Positions 5,523 to 9,590 of a DNA stretch of 9,590 bases are shown piece after piece. Source of the stretch: JAOTYV01 sp964469835 (GTDB taxonomy: Bacteria > Pseudomonadota > Alphaproteobacteria > UBA8366); NCBI GenBank assembly GCA_964469835.1, contig CAYYBI010000224.1, positions 1 through 9,590 on the forward strand. Reading direction: 5' to 3'. Under the pieces are notes generated by a model that saw only the letters and a list, made by a program, of their open reading frames with translations, made no database searches and was not told the DNA's origin. The translations under genes and the position numbers were made by a program. The number at the start of each line of letters is the position of its first letter. Positions within the stretch are counted from its first letter, which is position 1.

Positions 5523-6383
5523 CTAATGCGCGTATTTTTCGTCCAGCTCCATGAAATGCGCGGTGTTCACCGCGGCTTCGCGATCCTCGAAGGTCGCCAT
5601 GTGATCGGCGAGCGATTCCGTATGGCCGTCTCGCAGGATTGCCCTGGCGGCCTCCTGCATCGCGTAGATTGCGGTGCGTTGCAGGTCGCCCGGCACGATC
5701 ACCAGATTGAAGCCCAACTCCTGCAGCTTGTCCTTCGGCACCACCGGCGTCTTGCCGCCCCAGAACATGTTGAGCAGTTTGGGATAAGGCAGCTCCTTGG
5801 CGACCTTTTCGATTTGTTCCATGTCGCGCGGCGCCTCGATGAAGGCGACGTCGGCGCCCGCTTCCATGTATTTGTGCATGCGCTCGATCGATGCGTCGAT
5901 GCCCTCGACGGCGAGCGAGTCGGTGCGTGCGATGATGACCATATCGTCGTCGGTCAGCGCGTCGCGGAGCGCCCGCAATTTTGCGCAAACTTCTTCGGTC
6001 GATACGACCGCCTTGCCCTCGTAATGGCCGCAGCGTTTCGGGAAAACCTGGTCTTCCAGATGAAACCCGGCGACGCCGACGCGCTCGAAGCCGCGCAAGG
6101 CGCGCCGCGCGTTCAGGGCGTTGCCGTAGCCGGTGTCCATGTCGGCGATCAGCGGGATGGAGACCGCATCGACCATCTGTTCCAGCCGGTCGGTGATTTC
6201 TTTCGGCGAGATCAGGCCCATGTCGGGAATGCCGGTGCTCCGCGCGATGCCGCCGCCGGTGGCATAGACCACTTCGGCGCCGGCGTTCTCGACGATGCGG
6301 GCGGAAATGCCGTCATAAGCGCCGGGGATCAGGTAGGTTTTCCCGGACTCGATCATTTTCTTGAGCTTGGTCGAAGCGCGCAT
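5523..6383 (-). CDS. ICL/PEP mutase superfamily lyase B
   Basis: The 286-residue protein belongs to the same superfamily as lyases A and C and has the compact length usual for 2-methylisocitrate lyase or carboxyphosphonoenolpyruvate mutase-type proteins. Key positions are TGGGIARSTGIPDMGLI (42-58), DMDTGYGN (Asp81, Asp83), FHLEDQ (107-112), KRCGH (116-120, Cys118, His120), IARTDSLAVEG (151-161), Glu183 in FIEA and Asn205. These are the PrpB-like catalytic residues, so lyase activity on a 2-hydroxy acid is likely, but the substrate cannot be named. The C-terminus ends DEKYAH, resembling the EKKYAH found before the extra tail of lyase A. The ATG at 6383 has AGGGAGG ten bases upstream. It is divergent from the sorting-signal gene and followed by a REP-like element. 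Many databases would label it carboxyvinyl-carboxyphosphonate phosphorylmutase, which overstates what is known. Confidence 0.92.
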   Translation of the reverse strand: MRASTKLKKMIESGKTYLIPGAYDGISARIVENAGAEVVYATGGGIARSTGIPDMGLISPKEITDRLEQMVDAVSIPLIADMDTGYGNALNARRALRGFERVGVAGFHLEDQVFPKRCGHYEGKAVVSTEEVCAKLRALRDALTDDDMVIIARTDSLAVEGIDASIERMHKYMEAGADVAFIEAPRDMEQIEKVAKELPYPKLLNMFWGGKTPVVPKDKLQELGFNLVIVPGDLQRTAIYAMQEAARAILRDGHTESLADHMATFEDREAAVNTAHFMELDEKYAH

Positions 6384-6699
6384 GGCGACGCAGCCTCCCT
6401 GGTTGTTGGCGTGTTCTACTAAGAGCGGTGCGCGGACAGTTGGAACTGGTTCGCAACGCGGCGCGCAGCGCGGATAGTATATGGCACGAGCGGCGGGGCG
6501 GCGGCAAATCCGAGGGGCAAATGGCGGCTCGCCGGGTTCGTGGTTCGACTGTGACCAAACAAAAATGCATTAGATCAAATGATTGTGGGGGTTTTTACGC
6601 CCGCTCTCTTCTCATACCACTTTTAAGCACACTACCCCTTTTAGGGTAATCAATTAGGCGATAGCATCTTTGGACTCCGATGTGGGATAGGAGGGGGAG
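6384..6699. other. Divergent intergenic region, lyase B / sorting-signal gene
   Basis: This 316-base gap holds no gene that I can support. The left part is GC-rich and carries the lyase B ribosome binding site. The right part, from about 6540, is markedly AT-richer and carries the plus-strand signals, including the TACCCCT-type inverted repeat at 6633-6648 and AGGAGG at 6689-6694. TATACT on the minus strand near 6475-6480 could be a -10 for lyase B, but no -35 sits at a proper distance. Confidence 0.5.
6633..6648 (+). promoter_or_regulatory. Inverted repeat resembling a NarL/LuxR-family 7-2-7 site
   Basis: TACCCCTTTTAGGGTA has five perfect pairs at its ends (TACCC/GGGTA). It reads as heptamer TACCCCT, a two-base spacer, and inverted heptamer TACCCTA. 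The first heptamer fits the NarL consensus TACYNMT; the second departs at its last two positions. It lies 51 bases before the sorting-signal gene. It is either an operator for a NarL/FixJ-type response regulator or a chance palindrome. Confidence 0.35.
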
Positions 6700-7389
6700 A
6701 TGATCCTTCATTCATTGCGAATGGGGTTTGCTGCCGTTGTTTTGATCTGTTTGGCGACAGTCGGTACGGCGCGGGCCGGAACAGTCGATCTGCTTGGGCT
6801 GCCGGATAATTCTGACCAACGTATTTTTGGCACTTCGCTTTCGTACTATTACGCGCAATCGGTTTTGGCTGACGATGCCAATTGGGCCAGTTTGGCTTTC
6901 GGCGTTAGGAATCGGCAAGCCGACAGTTTTAACCTGATTATTGCCGAAGGGCGCCCGACGTCGCCGGGCGGTTCCGGATTTTTGCCAGACGCGACAATGA
7001 TCCTGTCGCAGCAGGCGCTCGACCATCTTGGCGGTGGGCTGCAAATCTTCGACGTCGATCTGAATCTACCTGTGGCCAGCGGCACGACGTACTTCTTCAC
7101 ACTTGCGGCATTTGGGACAACCCTCACACGGGCCGGCGTTCGGGCAACCGAATTCAACGGAACCGACAAATATACGCCGGGCAAATTTATCTTTTCCAAC
7201 GATAATGCGGCGTTCAGCAACGACCTTTTCTGGGATACCCGTTTAAGCAACAGCCGGGATTTGGCATTCCGGGCGACTTTCGACTCCGTCTCCGCGGTTG
7301 CGGTTCCGGCCGCGCTGCCGCTTTTCGGAACCGCTCTCGGCGTCTTGGGACTGTTTGACTGGTGGCGGCGCAGGAAATTGGCAGCATAA
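6700..7389 (+). CDS. Exported protein with VPLPA/PEP-CTERM-type sorting signal
   Basis: The 229-residue product has an N-terminal signal peptide, with a hydrophobic core at about residues 9-24 and a likely cut after ARA at 26. A mostly beta-rich region lacking cysteine follows. The C-terminus is tripartite: AVPAALPLFG (201-210), a hydrophobic helix to about 222, then RRRKLAA. This is the layout of VPLPA/PEP-CTERM proteins, which are recognised by an exosortase in the inner membrane and often linked to exopolysaccharide or the outer surface. Cys17 in the signal peptide is not in a lipobox. The ATG at 6700 has AGGAGG five bases upstream. A counted 60-base sample (6781-6840) is 50% GC, against 65% in lyase C (7801-7860), so it may have been acquired. 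No exosortase is in the window. The central domain is not one I recognise; adhesion or matrix roles are guesses. Confidence 0.85.
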   Translation: MILHSLRMGFAAVVLICLATVGTARAGTVDLLGLPDNSDQRIFGTSLSYYYAQSVLADDANWASLAFGVRNRQADSFNLIIAEGRPTSPGGSGFLPDATMILSQQALDHLGGGLQIFDVDLNLPVASGTTYFFTLAAFGTTLTRAGVRATEFNGTDKYTPGKFIFSNDNAAFSNDLFWDTRLSNSRDLAFRATFDSVSAVAVPAALPLFGTALGVLGLFDWWRRRKLAA

Positions 7390-7461
7390 GCCCGGATCGA
7401 GTGAACTGCCGTGTTTCGGTCGTCCCGGCACCGGGATTCGATGTTTCGCGCGCGAAAACGC
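7390..7461. other. Convergent gap with two palindromes
   Basis: The 72 bases between the sorting-signal gene and lyase C hold a five-pair hairpin TCCCG-GCAC-CGGGA (7423-7436) and a perfect 14-base palindrome TTTCGCGCGCGAAA (7444-7457). The palindrome has A residues on one side and T residues on the other, whichever strand is read, so it may serve as a modest bidirectional terminator for the two converging genes. Neither has a long T-tract. Confidence 0.4.
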
Positions 7462-8328
7462 TCAACTACCGTAGCGTTTCTCCAACTCCCGCACCTCGGT
7501 GATGCCGCCGATTTCCCACAGATCGTCGAGCGGGACCAGCCGGTCCTGCACGGTGGCGGCGTTGCCGGTCTCGTAGATCTCGGTCATCACCTCGCGGATC
7601 GCCTTGGCCGCGGCCATGATCGGCTGGGCATAGAAGCAGCAGGTCTTGAAGCCCATCGCCTCGACCTCGGAGACGTGCAGCTTCGGCACCATCGGGCTTG
7701 GCGAGTGGTTGTAGTGCAGCGGGATGCGGTCGCGGAATCGTTCGGCGAAGGCGCGGGTCTCGTCCATATCCTCGCGCATCTCGGCGAACAGCATGTCGGC
7801 GCCGGCTTCCAGATACGCCTCGCAGCGTTCCAGCACGTCGTCGAGCCCGTTGACCAGCATGGCGTCGCAGCGGGCGATGACGACGAAATCCGGATCGCGC
7901 TTGGCTTCCTGCGCGGCGCGCAGCTTGGCGCACATCTCCTCGGTCGAAATCAGCGTCTTGCCTAACATATGGCCGCAGCGCTTGGGCCAGGTCTGGTCCT
8001 CGATATGGATGCCGGCGACGCCCGCCTGTTCGAAGGCGCGCACGGTGCGCCGTACGTTGATCGCGTTGCCGTAGCCGTTATCGGCGTCGACGATGACCGG
8101 GATTTCGACCGCTTCCGCGATGTAACGCGCGTTGGCCACCATCTCCTCGCCGGTCAGCAGCCCGACATCGGGGTAGCCCCGGCTGACCGACGTGCCGGCG
8201 CCGGTGACGACGCACAGCTTGAAGCCGATCTGCTCGGCGATTTGGGCGGACATCGCGTCATGCGCGCCGCCGGCCATGACAGTGCTGTTTCCGGCGATCA
8301 ACTGCCGTAGTTTGGTTGTCGCTCTCAT
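7462..8328 (-). CDS. ICL/PEP mutase superfamily lyase C
   Basis: The 288-residue product is the third member of the superfamily in the window. It shows TGAGTSVSRGYPDVGLL (42-58), DADNGYGN with Mg ligands Asp81 and Asp83 (Asn84 replaces the usual Thr), IHIEDQ (107-112), KRCGH with Cys118 and His120, IARCDA (151-156, Cys replacing Thr), Glu183 and Asn207. The C-terminal TEVRELEKRY resembles AVRELEDRY in lyase A and is absent from lyase B. The ATG at 8328 is preceded by GGAGG at optimal spacing. The frame is open upstream of it, but that part overlaps the CMD-like gene in another frame and is not family-like. It lies 41 bases after the CMD-like gene and is probably co-transcribed with it and the aldehyde dehydrogenase. 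Likely activity is C-C bond cleavage or decarboxylation of a small hydroxy or oxo acid; the substrate is unknown. Confidence 0.91.
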   Translation of the reverse strand: MRATTKLRQLIAGNSTVMAGGAHDAMSAQIAEQIGFKLCVVTGAGTSVSRGYPDVGLLTGEEMVANARYIAEAVEIPVIVDADNGYGNAINVRRTVRAFEQAGVAGIHIEDQTWPKRCGHMLGKTLISTEEMCAKLRAAQEAKRDPDFVVIARCDAMLVNGLDDVLERCEAYLEAGADMLFAEMREDMDETRAFAERFRDRIPLHYNHSPSPMVPKLHVSEVEAMGFKTCCFYAQPIMAAAKAIREVMTEIYETGNAATVQDRLVPLDDLWEIGGITEVRELEKRYGS

Positions 8329-8369
8329 GGTACCTCCAGGGATGTTGTTGAACGTATCCGCGCCGCGGT

Positions 8370-8918
8370 TTATTCCGGCAGGGGCTTCGCGCCGCCCGGT
8401 ACCTCGATCCCGAAGGTGTTCAGCACCAGCGAAATCACCGAGTAATGGCCGCACAGCACGACCAACTCGACAACGCCCTTGGGCCCCAATAGCTCCTGGG
8501 CCGCGCCGAACGTGGCGTCGCTGACCTTGCGGTTCTCCGTCATTTCGTTGACGAAATTGTAGACGATCTCCTCGTCCTTGTTCTTGAAGTCCGGCCGGCG
8601 ACGCTCGGCGATGGCGTCGGCAATCGCCGCGTCCAGGCCTTCCTCCAGGGCGATCTTGTAATGGGCGTACCATTCGTACTGCGCGGTCCAGAAGCGGCCC
8701 ATCATGATGATCGCCATCTCCCGCAAACGCCCGTCCAGCGTGCCGTCGAAGCGCAGGAACGCGCCCATCGCCTGCACCGCGTCGGCGGCCTTCGGGTTGT
8801 GCATCAGTGGCACGAAGGGGCCACGCACCTCGCCGCGCGGCCCGGCGGTGATCGCGGCGGCGACCCGCTTCTGTTCGGCGTCGTAATTGGCAGGATCGAT
8901 GTTGGGTAAACGGCTCAT
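8370..8918 (-). CDS. Carboxymuconolactone decarboxylase-like (AhpD fold) protein
   Basis: The 182-residue all-helical protein resembles the CMD family: LREMAIIMMGRFWTAQYEWY (65-84), then H86, and a later GVVELVVLCGHYSVISLVLN (148-167). AhpD-type members carry CxxCxxxH for peroxide or thiol chemistry. Here the equivalent positions are Ala79, Glu82 and His86, so the redox cysteine pair is absent and only the histidine remains. It therefore belongs with the non-redox branch, whose known members include 4-carboxymuconolactone decarboxylase, although many relatives are uncharacterised. The ATG at 8918 has GGGAGA about eight bases upstream. Gaps of 57 bases to the aldehyde dehydrogenase and 41 bases to lyase C suggest one operon. 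A role in the same acid pathway is inferred from position. Confidence 0.85.
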   Translation of the reverse strand: MSRLPNIDPANYDAEQKRVAAAITAGPRGEVRGPFVPLMHNPKAADAVQAMGAFLRFDGTLDGRLREMAIIMMGRFWTAQYEWYAHYKIALEEGLDAAIADAIAERRRPDFKNKDEEIVYNFVNEMTENRKVSDATFGAAQELLGPKGVVELVVLCGHYSVISLVLNTFGIEVPGGAKPLPE

Positions 8919-8975
8919 GGTTGGGTCTCCCTAGTTGGGTTATTGAATTGTTCCGTAGCGGATGGGCCGGTCGGA

Positions 8976-9590
8976 TTAGACCGAAAACCCGCCCAGCTTG
9001 GTTTCGAGATATTCGGCGATGCCTTCGCGGCCGCCCTCGCGGCCGAGACCGCTCTCCTTCATGCCGCCGAACGGCGCTGCCGCCGCGGTCGGGTTGATGT
9101 CGTTGACGCCGATGATACCGAAACGCAGCCGTTCGAACATGCGGTGCGCCCGCGAGACGTTCTGCGTATAGACATAGGCGGCGAGCCCGTAATGGGTGTC
9201 GTTCGCCATTTCCAGCGCCTTTTCGTCGTCGTCGAAGGTGATGATTGGCGCGACCGGGCCGAAGGTCTCCTCGCGATAGATCTGCATCTCGGGCGTGACG
9301 CCGGTGAGTACGGTGGGCGCGTAGAAATGCCCCTTTTCGAGCCCGTCCTCGATCAGGCGATGGCCGCCGCAGCGCACTTTCGCGCCCTTGTCGACCGCGT
9401 CGGCGACCTGGCGTTCGACCTTGTCGATGGCGGCTTGGTTGACCAGTGGGCCGATGCTAACGCCGTCTTCGAGGCCGTTGCCGCCACGCAGCCGGGTAAC
9501 CCGGGAGACGAACTCGTCGACGAAGGGTTCGGCGATGCTGCTGTGGACGAACAGGCGGTTCGGGCTGATGCAGGCCTGGCCGGTGTTGAG
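8976..9590 (-). CDS. Aldehyde dehydrogenase, succinate-semialdehyde type, C-terminal part
   Basis: The frame enters from the right edge and ends at TAA (8976-8978), giving the last 204 residues of a protein that is normally about 480 long. It begins at NTGQACISPNR, which contains the catalytic cysteine (the seventh visible residue). GNGLEDGVSIGPLVN, EETFGPVAPI and APFGGMKESGLGREGG follow; the last two are conserved aldehyde dehydrogenase motifs of the NAD(P)-dependent GabD or glutarate-semialdehyde group. The enzyme should oxidise an aldehyde to the acid in the cytoplasm. The coenzyme-binding half and catalytic Glu lie outside the window. It heads a probable leftward operon with the CMD-like protein and lyase C. 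Substrate assignment within the group is uncertain, so no symbol is given. Confidence 0.92.
   Translation of the reverse strand, partial: LNTGQACISPNRLFVHSSIAEPFVDEFVSRVTRLRGGNGLEDGVSIGPLVNQAAIDKVERQVADAVDKGAKVRCGGHRLIEDGLEKGHFYAPTVLTGVTPEMQIYREETFGPVAPIITFDDDEKALEMANDTHYGLAAYVYTQNVSRAHRMFERLRFGIIGVNDINPTAAAAPFGGMKESGLGREGGREGIAEYLETKLGGFSV

Noticed and set aside
4348..6422. Long plus-strand open frames opposite lyases A and B
   Set aside because: Same reason: they mirror high-GC third-position codon bias of the true minus-strand genes.
6482..6497. Sigma-54 promoter (TGGCAC) upstream of the sorting-signal gene
   Set aside because: TGGCACG is present but no TTGC or GC element follows at the required distance.
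6570..6586. Second FNR-like site around ATCAAATGAT
   Set aside because: The half-sites are in the reverse order (ATCA..TGAT) and do not fit TTGAT-N4-ATCAA.
8329..8673. Extended N-terminus for lyase C starting at 8673
   Set aside because: It overlaps the CMD-like gene in another frame, and the ATG at 8328 has a strong GGAGG site.
1..9590. CRISPR array, tRNA, rRNA, transposase or phage genes
   Set aside because: No regularly spaced repeats, cloverleaf, rRNA stretches or mobile-element proteins were seen on either strand.

Overview
The window looks like a chromosomal segment of a GC-rich alphaproteobacterium, possibly of the Rhodospirillales type. The support is indirect: high GC in most genes with long antisense open frames, an AcnA-type aconitase, a small PilZ-domain tail, a consensus FNR/FixK site, a dispersed CTTCGACAGGCTCA palindrome and a protein with a VPLPA/PEP-CTERM sorting signal. 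No marker gene fixes the genus.

Layout. Positions 1-121 hold the 3' end of a PilZ-like gene (+). Positions 122-388 are a regulatory stretch with a perfect TTGAT-N4-ATCAA box, an AT-rich -10 candidate, a small GNRA hairpin and a strong GC hairpin. A 34-codon single-span membrane protein follows at 389-493 (+). The aconitase acnA runs the other way (503-3193, -). A 200-base AT-rich divergent region separates acnA from a LysR-type regulator (3394-4305, +). The LysR stop codon directly abuts the stop of the first of three isocitrate lyase/PEP mutase (ICL/PEPM) superfamily genes, all on the minus strand: A at 4306-5283, B at 5523-6383 and C at 7462-8328. A and B are separated by a REP-like inverted repeat. 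Between B and C sits a lower-GC, plus-strand gene for an exported protein with a C-terminal sorting signal (6700-7389). Upstream of C, in the same orientation and with short gaps, are a carboxymuconolactone decarboxylase-like gene (8370-8918, -) and the C-terminal two fifths or so of a succinate-semialdehyde-type aldehyde dehydrogenase (8976 to the window edge, -).

How the genes may work together. The aldehyde dehydrogenase, CMD-like protein and lyase C form a probable operon transcribed leftwards. Lyases B and A follow on the same strand but are interrupted by the sorting-signal gene and the REP-like element, so they are probably separate transcripts. The three lyases keep the Mg-binding DxD and the catalytic KRCG loop of the 2-methylisocitrate lyase branch but differ around the substrate pocket. 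I infer a carboxylic-acid catabolic locus whose lyases cleave or process related 2-hydroxy or branched di/tricarboxylates, with products going to central metabolism. The substrate cannot be named from sequence. Aconitase is a housekeeping TCA enzyme and may be only a neighbour.

The most unusual points are the triplicated but diverged lyases, the FNR-type box in front of a microprotein with a strong hairpin in between, and the REP-like inverted repeat between lyases A and B.
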